NCBI RefSeq assembly: GCF_014645815.1
Contig: NZ_BMML01000015.1
Location: forward strand, 224,540 to 263,661
DNA from: Streptomyces fuscichromogenes
GTDB taxonomy: Bacteria > Actinomycetota > Actinomycetes > Streptomycetales > Streptomycetaceae
DNA: 39,122 nucleotides
Direction of reading: 5' to 3'
How positions within the stretch are numbered: position 1 is the stretch's first letter; every line of letters begins with the position of its first letter. This document shows, in pieces, positions 23,256 through 30,594 of this stretch. Below the pieces are notes generated by a model. It saw only the letters and a list, made by a program, of their open reading frames with translations. It searched no databases and was not told the DNA's origin. The translations under genes were made by a program, and so were the position numbers.

Positions 23256-24326
23256 CTACTCCACCCGCAGGGCGAAGGCCAGCCCCTCCTCGTCCTCGCT
23301 CACCTTGGTGAACCCGGCACGGGTGACGACCGCCTGGGACGGGGTGTTGGCCGCCTCGACGGTCGCGAACAGGGAGCGTACGTCGTCGCGGGCCAGGGCC
23401 CAGTCGGCCAGGGCGCGCAGCGCTTCCGTCGCGTAGCCGTTGCCGCGGGCGGCCTCGGCCAGGTCGTAGCCGATCTCCACCCGGCCCTCCTCGTCCGGGG
23501 CGGAGTGGAAGCCCATGCCGCCGACCGCGCGGCCGTCCGCCCGGCGGACCAGGACGAAGACTCCGAACTCCGGCCGGTGGACGCCCCCTTCGTACGCCTT
23601 CAGCAGGAAGCCGGCGGCGTCCCGGGTGCCTTCGTAGGGGCCGCCGTCGATCCACTCGAAGCCCCCGTCCCCGCCGTGGCGCAGGTCGCGGGCTTCGGCG
23701 GGGCGGATGCCGACGAGGTCGAGGCGGTCGGCGGAGATGACGAGGTTGTTGCTCCAGCGCCAGTCGGTGACCGGGGCGCGGCCGGGCAGTTCGCCGCGGC
23801 CGGTGGCCCAGAGCAGGGTCTGCCAGGCCGTCGGGCCGGGCTGGACGTGCGGGAAGAGGTGGCCGAGGACGGCCTCGGCGAGTTCCTCGGCGGGCCGGTA
23901 GGGGATCTCCAGGCCGGTGGCCATGTCGTGGGTGTGGAGCAGCACTTCGGCGATCCCCATCGCGGCGAAGCCCGCGCGGTCGGCGCTGCGGAAGGGGTAC
24001 GGGTGGAAGCCGCGGGCCGTGCGCGGGGTCGTGCGGACGGTGGCGGCGAGCAGCGCACCGGTGGTCTCGATGACGTGCAGCAGGCCGGAGTTGTCGGTGC
24101 CGTCGTCGAGTCTGAGCTCGAACGGCACGTAGGCGTCCTCGGCGCGGCCGGCCAGGTTGGCGGCGTAGGCGACGAGGTCGTCGGCGATGTGGACCGCCGT
24201 GTCATGGCAGTTCCAGTCCAGCCGACCCGCCCGCACGCCTGCCCAGTCCCGGTCCACCGCCGTCCGCAGGGCCGCCGTGCAGCCCGCGACGGCCGCTGTC
24301 ACCTGATCCCCGCCCGTTTCACGCAT
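23256..24326 (-). CDS. MDMPI/DinB-like domain fused to a GNAT acetyltransferase
   Basis: 356 residues, two domains. Residues 1 to about 220 resemble the mycothiol-dependent maleylpyruvate isomerase N-terminal (DinB-like) four-helix fold, with histidines in WNCHDTAVHIADDL and VLLHTHDMATGL that could hold a metal. Residues 230-356 are a GNAT domain (FVLVRRADGRAVGGMGFH, IGYDLAEAARGNGYATEALRALADWAL as the acetyl-CoA site, VEAANTPSQAVVTRAGF). Mycothiol itself is an acetylated thiol, but a link is speculation. ATG 24326 is 7 nt after TAGGGT (24339-24334), with TCGACC 18 bp further up, so it is probably leaderless even though the HD gene ends only 10 bp upstream. Confidence 0.85.
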   Translation of the reverse strand: MRETGGDQVTAAVAGCTAALRTAVDRDWAGVRAGRLDWNCHDTAVHIADDLVAYAANLAGRAEDAYVPFELRLDDGTDNSGLLHVIETTGALLAATVRTTPRTARGFHPYPFRSADRAGFAAMGIAEVLLHTHDMATGLEIPYRPAEELAEAVLGHLFPHVQPGPTAWQTLLWATGRGELPGRAPVTDWRWSNNLVISADRLDLVGIRPAEARDLRHGGDGGFEWIDGGPYEGTRDAAGFLLKAYEGGVHRPEFGVFVLVRRADGRAVGGMGFHSAPDEEGRVEIGYDLAEAARGNGYATEALRALADWALARDDVRSLFATVEAANTPSQAVVTRAGFTKVSEDEEGLAFALRVE

Positions 24327-24336
24327 GGGCCGCACC

Positions 24337-25026
24337 CTAGGACGCCGGATCCTCCGCGGTCGACAGCATTTCCAGCTCTGCCGCGAGGTTGTGGCGGGCG
24401 GCCGGCTCCCACTCGGTGCGGCCGTGGGGCGTTCTGAACAGCTGCGGAAGATCGAGGAGTTGGCGCAGAACCGCGGAACGGCCGGCGCGGAAGGCGTCGT
24501 TGGGGACGAAGTGGTACTCCTCGCGGACCTCGGCGGTGTAGGCGGCGTACGCGGCGGGCGGGGCGGCGAGGATCGCGAGGTCGGCGTCGCACAGGACCTC
24601 GCCGTTGCGGTCGCCGGGGGCCGGGTCGTGGGTGACGGTGAGCCGGACCAGGCGGGCGACCTCGGCGGTCCGCTCCGCGGAGATCCCGGCCTCGGGAAGG
24701 GCGCGTTCGGCCAGGCGGGCCGAGCGCTCCTCGTTCTCCGAGCGGTCCGGCAGGTACACCGCGTCGTGGAACCAGGCGGCGAGCCGCACCAGGTCCGGGT
24801 CGTTCGCGTACTGGGCCAGCACGTCGACGTGGTCGAGGACCGCGGTGAGGTGGGCGAGCGTGTGATACCGGCGCTGGGGCTCCTGCCAGCGCCGGATCAG
24901 CTCGTCGGCGTACGGGTCGGTGTCGGGCTGGGGGTCGGGCTGGGGGTCGGTCCGGCGGGCGTCTTCGGCCCTCGTCGTCCGGACGGCGCGCCGCCAGCGG
25001 AAGCGCAGTTCCTGGAGATCGGCCAT
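24337..25026 (-). CDS. HD domain protein (predicted metal-dependent phosphohydrolase)
   Basis: 229 residues. HTLAHL, WFHDAVYLPD and the later LCDADLAIL give the histidine and aspartate ligands of the HD superfamily; NEERSARLAERALPEAG and TVTHDPAPGDRN lie between. The N-terminus has a short DPQPDPQPDTDP repeat. The family cleaves phosphate esters, often of nucleotides; substrate unknown. ATG 25026 is the first Met with good protein character; the frame is open to 25098. Upstream of, and co-directional with, the MDMPI-GNAT gene. Confidence 0.85.
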   Translation of the reverse strand: MADLQELRFRWRRAVRTTRAEDARRTDPQPDPQPDTDPYADELIRRWQEPQRRYHTLAHLTAVLDHVDVLAQYANDPDLVRLAAWFHDAVYLPDRSENEERSARLAERALPEAGISAERTAEVARLVRLTVTHDPAPGDRNGEVLCDADLAILAAPPAAYAAYTAEVREEYHFVPNDAFRAGRSAVLRQLLDLPQLFRTPHGRTEWEPAARHNLAAELEMLSTAEDPAS

Positions 25027-25164
25027 GTGCGCATTCTCCCGGACCGGGCGTGGTGTCGGTCGGCGGGGGAGGAGGCGGCGGCCAGGCCGGTCCGCCACGG
25101 CTGAATACGGACGGTGTGTGACGGAGGCGGTCTCGCGGTCGGCGGTGCTCCCCGCGTACTCTGG

Positions 25165-25193
25165 ATTGGACTAGACCTCCGGACTAGACCTCT
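25165..25193 (+). promoter_or_regulatory. Tandem 13 bp repeat resembling DasR (dre) boxes
   Basis: GGACTAGACCTCC (25168-25180) is followed directly by GGACTAGACCTCT (25181-25193). With its flank the first copy reads ATTGGACTAGACCTCC, close to the DasR consensus ACTGGTCTAGACCACT as I remember it: 12 of 16 positions, or 13 if the second base may be T. The second copy is poorer. It lies 48 bp before cutC. DasR is the GntR-family regulator of GlcNAc use in Streptomyces; assignment is inference. Confidence 0.4.
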
Positions 25194-25240
25194 TGCCAGA
25201 GGTGTCCGGGGAACACGGGGAACACCACGGAAGGGGCCCT

Positions 25241-25951
25241 ATGAGCACGCGGGCAGTCCTGGAGGTGATCGCCCTCGACGCCGAGGACGCGGTCGCCGCC
25301 CAGGCCGGAGGCGCGGACCGGCTGGAACTGGTGACCGACATGGCGGCCGACGGGCTGACCCCGCCGCTCAGGACCTTCACCGCGATCCGGGCCGCCGTCG
25401 ACATCGACCTGCGTGTGATGCTGCGGCTGGCGGACGGGTTCGCGGCGGGTGACGCCGACCGTCTGGTGGGGGTGGCCGGGCAGCTGCGGGCGGCCGGGGC
25501 CGACCAGTTCGTGCTCGGGTTCCTGGACGCGCACGGCGGGGTGGACCTGGACGCGGTGGAGCGGGTGGTGGCCGGACTGGACGGCTGCCGCTGGACCTTC
25601 CACCGGGCCATCGACCGGGCCGCGGACCGGGAGGCCCTGCGCAAGCAGCTCGCCGACCTGCCGGGCCTCGACACCTACCTCACGGCGGGGGCCGCGGAGG
25701 GCGTGGACGAGGGTCTGCCCAGACTGCTGTCCGAGGCTCGACGGCACGGCGATCCGGGCTACGAGCAGACGATCCTGGTGGGCGGCGGGCTACGGCTCGA
25801 ACACGTGCCCGAGCTTCGGGCGGCGGGCATCGACGCCTTCCACATCGGCGGCGCGGCACGGCCGACGGGCTGGGACGGGGCGGTGTCGGAGGAGGCGGTG
25901 CGATCCTGGCGCCGGACGCTGGACCGGGCGGGGGACGCGGTACCGCGCTGA
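25241..25951 (+). CDS. cutC: CutC family protein
   Basis: 236 residues, TIM-barrel fold. LEVIALDAEDAVAAQAGGADRLELVTDMAADGLTPP, FVLGFLDAHGGVDLDAVERV, TFHRAIDRAADREAL and AGIDAFHIGGAARP follow the family pattern. The name comes from a proposed role in copper homeostasis, which is disputed; the barrel suggests an enzyme of unknown substrate. GGAAGGGG at 25229-25236 sets ATG 25241. It is transcribed alone; upstream are the dre-like repeats and downstream the 23 bp repeat array. Confidence 0.93.
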   Translation: MSTRAVLEVIALDAEDAVAAQAGGADRLELVTDMAADGLTPPLRTFTAIRAAVDIDLRVMLRLADGFAAGDADRLVGVAGQLRAAGADQFVLGFLDAHGGVDLDAVERVVAGLDGCRWTFHRAIDRAADREALRKQLADLPGLDTYLTAGAAEGVDEGLPRLLSEARRHGDPGYEQTILVGGGLRLEHVPELRAAGIDAFHIGGAARPTGWDGAVSEEAVRSWRRTLDRAGDAVPR

Positions 25952-25994
25952 GACACACCCCCGGCCCATGCACACACGGGGCCGGGGCCTTCGG

Positions 25995-26226
25995 CTCCCT
26001 TCCGCGGAGCAGAGCCGCCGCGCTCTGCCGGGCGGAGCCGCCGCCTCTCGCGGAGCGGAGTTGCTGCGCTCCGCCGGGCGGAGCCGCGGCACGCCGGGCG
26101 GAGTTGCTGCGCTCTGCCGGGCGGAGTTCGTGCCTTCCGCCGGGCGGAACCGCTGCTCTCCGCCGGGCGGAGAGTTGGTGCCTTCCGCCGGGCCGAGTTG
26201 CTGCTTTCCGCCGGGCGGTGCCGCTG
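25995..26226. repeat. Ten-unit array of palindromic 20-25 bp repeats
   Basis: Units begin at about 25995, 26021, 26045, 26067, 26090, 26110, 26133, 26156, 26181 and 26204; five are exactly 23 bp. The consensus is CGCTCCGCCGGGCGGAGTTGCTG, given only as a pattern; most units hold the self-complementary CTCCGCCGGGCGGAG or a version with one or two changes. It lies between convergent cutC and the ABC permease gene, fills nearly the whole gap, and has no coding phase. It could fold into a chain of small hairpins and end transcription from both sides. Confidence 0.8.
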
Positions 26227-26243
26227 TCGGTGGTCGTCGGGGG

Positions 26244-29075
26244 TCAGTCGGCGGCGAGCAGGTGGGCGGGGGCGATTCGGGACAGTCCCCGGATCGGCAC
26301 GGTCAGGGCCGCCGCCACCAGGGCGGTCGCGGCGAGCGTGGCCAGCAGTGCGGCGCCGGCGACCGTCAGCAGGTGTCCGTGCAGCACGCCCCGGCCGAGT
26401 GCCAGTACCCCGGCCAGACCGGCCACCGCGCCGGACAGGCCGCCCAGCAGGGCCAGTCCGATCCCCTCGCACAGGGTCAGCCTCGCCAGCTCGCGGTTGG
26501 TCCAGCCGGTCGCCCGCAGCACCGCGAGATCGGCGGCGCGTTCGCGTTGCGAGATGACCAGGACGTCGATGGCGCCGGCGGCACCCAGCAGCAGGGACAG
26601 GACGACGCTGAGGTAGTCGGCCTCGCGCGCCTGCGCCACCACGGCGCTGCCGAGCAGCGACCCGGCCACCTCACCCCGGAAAGCCAGCGTCAGGGCGAGC
26701 AGCACCGTGAAGGCGGCCACCCCCAGCGCCAGCCCCGCCGCGCCCAGCAGAGTGCGGCCGCGCACCCGCAACAGGTTGAGCAGGGCCAGTCCGGCCACCG
26801 AACGCACCGGGCGCGCCCGGCGGGCCGCCGTCACCGGGGGCCGGACGGCGTCCATCGGCCCCAGCCGGGTCGCGAGCCAGGCGGGGATCAGGCCCGCCGC
26901 CGTGGCCAGCAGAAGCGCCACCGGGAGCACGAGGAGGGATTTCGCGCCGGCTTCGGGCTGTCCCAGCAGCCGGCCCAGCACGTACGCGAGCACCGCGCCC
27001 GCGCTCCCGGCGGCGAGGCCGATCACCGCCAGTTCGCCGAGGACCAGGCGGAGCACCTCGCCGCCGCTCCAGCCCAGGCAGCGCAGCGTGCCGATCTCGG
27101 TACGGCGGGAGCGCACCGAGGCCAGCGCCGACTGGCCGAGGAAGAGCGCGCACACGACGAGGACCAGGACGAACAGCACCGCGCTCTTGGTGTCCACCGC
27201 CCGCAGGATGCGCAGTGCCACACCCTTGGCGACCCAGCCCTCCGTCACCCGCGCGGAGCCGCTCAGCGCCACCGTCTGCGGGGCGGGCGAGCTGCCGACG
27301 GTGACGTCGACCTGGAGCCGGGGGTAGGCGGCCCGGATCGCCCCGGCCACGGCGTTCACCCGTGCCCGGGAGGCGGCGTCGACGCCGGTCACTCCGGCCA
27401 CCCGGATCCTGATCGCGCTCACCGGCGCCTTGTCCTGGAGGCCCGGGACGCGGCGGCTCTTGGTGAGCGCGGTGACGGAGTCCAGCGTGGTCAGCATGGT
27501 GGGCGGCGGGCTGAGGTAGCCGCCCAGATTGCGGTCGGGCCGCAGCGGCTTGCCGTCGAGCTTCGCCCGGGTCGCGCTGTCCGCGCCGGTGACCTGCGGT
27601 GTCCGGTAGGTCTCCAGCGGGGTGTCGGACAGCGGCGAGAAGCCGGGCAGTCTGCCGGTGTCGTAGCGGCCGACCAGGCGGATGTAGGGATTGGGCAGGC
27701 GCCCGGAGTCGACGCCGTCGCAGGTACCCAGCCCGATGCAGTCCGTGGAGGCGTGGCTGGTCACCTTCCGGTACTGGGTTCCCTGGTGGTTCTCCTCGGG
27801 GACGCCGGCGAACGGCTGCTCGTTCACGTTGGTGATCCACAGACCGCGCTTCTGCGGCGGCCGCGTCTGCGCGGCGAGGTCGCCGTCGGAGGTCCGGCGG
27901 TAGCTGACCGGGCCGACCGTCCAGTAGACCCCGGTGTCGAACGAGTCCTCGGTGAGCGCCTTCCGGTAGCCCTTGCTCAGGTCGACCCGGGTCCGGCCCA
28001 CCGGGGTGCCGCGCAGGCCTCGGACGAAGCTGTCGGCCGTCGGGTTGCCCAGTTTCGAGGGCAGCTCGGCCGGGTCGCCGACGTCGAGCCGCTCGACGGC
28101 GGCGTCGAGCGTGCCGGCGGTCAGCGGGTTGCTGCTGAGCAGCGCCGGGATGTAGGAGTCGTGCTGTCCGTGGACGCTCTTGGCGGACGACACCCGCCAC
28201 GGCTTGTCCTGCTCGGTGAGCATCCGGCCCGAGGTGATGGTGGAGCCCAGGCCCACCAGCTTGTTCTCGGCCGCCGGGTCGATGGCGGACAGCAGCACGG
28301 GGTAGCTGACCGGAACGTCGATGGTGGCCTTGTCCTGGCCGGACTGGCAGTTCATCCGCGAACTCAGGTCCGGGTCGAACGCCGACCTGTCCCTGAGGTC
28401 CTCGGCGATGATGTTCGGCTTCAACGGCAGTTGAAGGTTGAACTCGGTCTGCTCGGTCTTGTCCCAGTTGAAGTAGAAGCAGACGTCGTACTTCCCCTTG
28501 ATCTGGTACCGCCGGGTGCTCTTGTCGACCGTGCCCGCTTCCAGGGTGTCGGACTCGAAGAGGTGGTCCGACTCCGACCCCGTCGTCAGGGGGGAGCGGG
28601 TGAGGTAGACGTACTCGTCGGAGGTGCGGTAGGTGCCCAGTCCGGAGGTGAGCGTCGGGCTGATGCGCAGGATCTGCCGGGACGCCTTGCCGTCCAGGAA
28701 GCGGGACACGTCGACGGTGACGGTGCTCGACACCATGAGGTAGCCGATGTTGGCGACCGGCGCGGCCACCTCGACCCCGGCCATGCCGCCGATGCGCCGG
28801 TACTGGTCCATGGTGATGCCGCCGAACGTGCCGGACAGGAAGTTCGGCGTGACCAGTCCGCTCTGCCGCTCCACGGCTGTCTGGGAGTCGGGCGGGCGGA
28901 CCAGCACGTCGTACGCGGACCGCGCGTTCTTCCGTACCGTGCCCACGGTGGTCGCCTGGCTCGTGCTCACCGTCGCGGTCAGCAGGGTGAAGCTGGTCGC
29001 CGCCACCAGGACTCCGGCGGCCAGGGCCAGCGCGCGCCCGCGCCGCCGGAGCTGGTCGAGGATCATCGTGATCAC
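26244..29075 (-). CDS. ABC transporter permease, MacB/FtsX type with large outer domain
   Basis: 943 residues. One membrane helix near the N-terminus (ALALAAGVLVAATSFTLLTATV), a very large extracytoplasmic domain (about residues 40-635), then FtsX-type helices: LFVLVLVVCALFLGQSALASVRSRRTEIGTLRCLGWS is the signature of the mechanotransmission type VII family, and a second similar block lies near the C-terminus (LSVVLSLLLGAAGAIDVLVISQRERAADLAVLRATGWT). It is duplicated in layout, so one chain may supply both halves of the channel core. Its GTG start overlaps the stop of the ATPase gene as GTGA. Export of a lipid, peptide or drug is likely; the substrate is unknown. Confidence 0.9.
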   Translation of the reverse strand: MITMILDQLRRRGRALALAAGVLVAATSFTLLTATVSTSQATTVGTVRKNARSAYDVLVRPPDSQTAVERQSGLVTPNFLSGTFGGITMDQYRRIGGMAGVEVAAPVANIGYLMVSSTVTVDVSRFLDGKASRQILRISPTLTSGLGTYRTSDEYVYLTRSPLTTGSESDHLFESDTLEAGTVDKSTRRYQIKGKYDVCFYFNWDKTEQTEFNLQLPLKPNIIAEDLRDRSAFDPDLSSRMNCQSGQDKATIDVPVSYPVLLSAIDPAAENKLVGLGSTITSGRMLTEQDKPWRVSSAKSVHGQHDSYIPALLSSNPLTAGTLDAAVERLDVGDPAELPSKLGNPTADSFVRGLRGTPVGRTRVDLSKGYRKALTEDSFDTGVYWTVGPVSYRRTSDGDLAAQTRPPQKRGLWITNVNEQPFAGVPEENHQGTQYRKVTSHASTDCIGLGTCDGVDSGRLPNPYIRLVGRYDTGRLPGFSPLSDTPLETYRTPQVTGADSATRAKLDGKPLRPDRNLGGYLSPPPTMLTTLDSVTALTKSRRVPGLQDKAPVSAIRIRVAGVTGVDAASRARVNAVAGAIRAAYPRLQVDVTVGSSPAPQTVALSGSARVTEGWVAKGVALRILRAVDTKSAVLFVLVLVVCALFLGQSALASVRSRRTEIGTLRCLGWSGGEVLRLVLGELAVIGLAAGSAGAVLAYVLGRLLGQPEAGAKSLLVLPVALLLATAAGLIPAWLATRLGPMDAVRPPVTAARRARPVRSVAGLALLNLLRVRGRTLLGAAGLALGVAAFTVLLALTLAFRGEVAGSLLGSAVVAQAREADYLSVVLSLLLGAAGAIDVLVISQRERAADLAVLRATGWTNRELARLTLCEGIGLALLGGLSGAVAGLAGVLALGRGVLHGHLLTVAGAALLATLAATALVAAALTVPIRGLSRIAPAHLLAAD

Positions 29076-29776
29076 GGGCGCAGACCCCCCAGCCGGTGCA
29101 GCACGTCGCCGGACGGCGTGACCCGCTGGTCCGAGATGATCCTGCCGTCCTGCAGCCGCACCACCCGGTCGCCGCCCGCGGCGACTTCCGCGTCGTGGGT
29201 GGCGATCAGCATCGTCATCCCGTACCGCTCGCGCAGCGACATCAGCAGGTCGATGATCTCCCGCCCGATGACGCTGTCCAGGTTGCCGGTGGGCTCGTCG
29301 GCCAGTAACAGCCCCGGCCGGTTGATCAACGCGCGGGCGACGGCGACGCGTTGCTGCTGGCCGCCCGACAACTGCGAGGGCAGGGCGTCGGCCCGTTGGG
29401 CCAGGCCGACCGCTTCGAGCAGTTCCATGCCGCGCGCCCGCCGATCGAAGTCCACTCTGCGCGGCAGCACGGGGGCGAGCACGTTGTCCAGCACGGTCAG
29501 CGCGGGCAGCAGGTGGAAGCGCTGGAAGACGAAGCCGATACGCCGCCGGTGGTGGTCCAGGTCGCGGCGCACCAGCTCCTTGCCGTCGATCTCGACGTGC
29601 CCCTCGTCGGGCTGGTCCATGCCGCCCGTCACGTGCAGCACGGTGGACTTGCCCGCACCGGAGGGCCCGGTCAGCATCACCACCTCGCCGGCCGCGACCT
29701 CCAGGTCGACCTCGTCCAGAGCGGTCAGCCCGGGATACCGGCGGCTCACCCCGCGCAACGCCACGCTCACAGCCAT
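29072..29776 (-). CDS. ABC transporter ATP-binding protein (MacB/LolD type)
   Basis: 234 residues. Walker A GPSGAGKST, Q-loop FVFQRFHLLPALTV, signature LSGGQQQR, Walker B LLLADEPTGNLD and H-loop ATHD are all present, and the Q-loop/LLPALTV context is that of the MacB/LolD group that pairs with FtsX-like permeases. First gene of the pair; ends in a 4 bp overlap with the permease start. ATG 29776 follows GAGG. The promoter is in the 83 bp shared with the divergent PadR gene. Confidence 0.95.
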   Translation of the reverse strand: MAVSVALRGVSRRYPGLTALDEVDLEVAAGEVVMLTGPSGAGKSTVLHVTGGMDQPDEGHVEIDGKELVRRDLDHHRRRIGFVFQRFHLLPALTVLDNVLAPVLPRRVDFDRRARGMELLEAVGLAQRADALPSQLSGGQQQRVAVARALINRPGLLLADEPTGNLDSVIGREIIDLLMSLRERYGMTMLIATHDAEVAAGGDRVVRLQDGRIISDQRVTPSGDVLHRLGGLRP

Positions 29777-29806
29777 TGATGCAGCCTCGCCCTCATACCT
29801 CGCGGC

Positions 29807-29847
29807 ACATACATTGCGGCAATTCAGGGGTATGTTGTCACAATGTA
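29807..29847. promoter_or_regulatory. Candidate PadR operator between the ABC operon and padR
   Basis: Nested inverted repeats: ACATAC (29807-29812) with GTATGT (29830-29835), and TACATTG (29810-29816) with CAATGTA (29841-29847). ATGT/ACAT half-sites are usual for PadR regulators. It is AT-rich against a GC-rich background and lies between both start codons. Confidence 0.6.
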
Positions 29848-29859
29848 GAAGGGACGTAT

Positions 29860-30441
29860 ATGCCGCTCCACCACGCCGTGCTCGCCCTGCTGAACGGGCG
29901 GCCGAACCACGGATACGAACTCAAGGCACGCTTCGAGGAGGCCATCGGCCCGCAGTGGGGCGGCCTGAACATCGGCCACCTGTACCAGATCCTCGAACGG
30001 CTGGTCCGTGACGGCTATGTCTCCCGCTCGCAGGTCACGCAGACCGACCGGCCCGACAAGAACCTCTACACACTCACCGAGGCGGGCGAGGCCGAGCTGC
30101 GCTCGTGGGCGACCACCGCCTGGGTGCGCGTCGGCGGCTTCCGCGACGAACTCTTCCTGAAGCTCCTCGGCGCCGTCGCCCTGGGCCCGCAGGCCCTGAC
30201 CACGCTGATCGAGGCACAGCGGCAGACCTACCTGTCCGAGCTCGCGGGCCTGGCCCGGCAGCGCCGGGCACACGCCGGCGAGCCGCTGGTCGCCGTCCTG
30301 ATCGACGCCGCCATCGCGCACACCAAGGCCGACCTCGGACTGCTGGACAGCTCGGCCCAGCACCTGGGCCCGCTCGCCGCCGCCCAGGGCGAGGCCGGTG
30401 GTCACGGCGGGATGGGCGGGGCCCGCGCGGAGTCCGCCTAG
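29860..30441 (+). CDS. PadR family transcriptional regulator
   Basis: 193 residues. N-terminal winged helix: HHAVLALLNGRPNHGYELKARFEEAIG, NIGHLYQILERLVRDGYVSRSQV and the wing NLYTLTEAGEAELRSW; then a helical dimerisation part typical of the longer PadR subfamily, and a Gly-rich tail. Divergent from the ABC exporter pair and separated by 83 bp holding palindromes, so it most likely represses the exporter and itself. ATG 29860 with AGAAGGG at 29847-29853; the frame is open further up but crosses the operator. Confidence 0.92.
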   Translation: MPLHHAVLALLNGRPNHGYELKARFEEAIGPQWGGLNIGHLYQILERLVRDGYVSRSQVTQTDRPDKNLYTLTEAGEAELRSWATTAWVRVGGFRDELFLKLLGAVALGPQALTTLIEAQRQTYLSELAGLARQRRAHAGEPLVAVLIDAAIAHTKADLGLLDSSAQHLGPLAAAQGEAGGHGGMGGARAESA

Positions 30442-30454
30442 CTGCGGCTGGGCA

Positions 30455-30506
30455 GCGCCCCGTCAGGGGCGCGGGGAACTGCGCGACCAGCCACGACGGC
30501 GCCGCA
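30455..30506. repeat. Dispersed GGGGCGCGGGG repeat, copy C (short form)
   Basis: GCGCCCCGTCAGGGGCGCGG hairpin start, then GGAACTGCGCGACCAGCC and ACGACGGCGCCGCAC. Compared with copies at 12848 and 21484 it lacks the central TGCGGCTnCGCCGCG hairpin. Between convergent padR and helD. Confidence 0.65.
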
Positions 30507-30567
30507 CCCGGCACCCGCCGCACCCGGCACCCGGCGCACCCGGCACCCGGCGCACCCGGCACCACGC
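30504..30567. repeat. 16 bp tandem repeat, four units
   Basis: GCACCCGGCACCCGGC at 30520 and 30536 exactly; 30504 differs at one base and 30552 in the last bases. It follows the dispersed repeat without a gap in a non-coding convergent region. Confidence 0.75.
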
Positions 30568-30594
30568 GGCGCTTCCGGTGCAAGACCGGCCGGC

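Noticed and set aside
25449..30011. 1520-codon open frame on the plus strand across cutC, the repeat array and the ABC genes
   Set aside because: It is antisense to well-supported genes, has low-complexity Arg/Gly/Ala-rich translation, and such frames are expected in GC-rich DNA.
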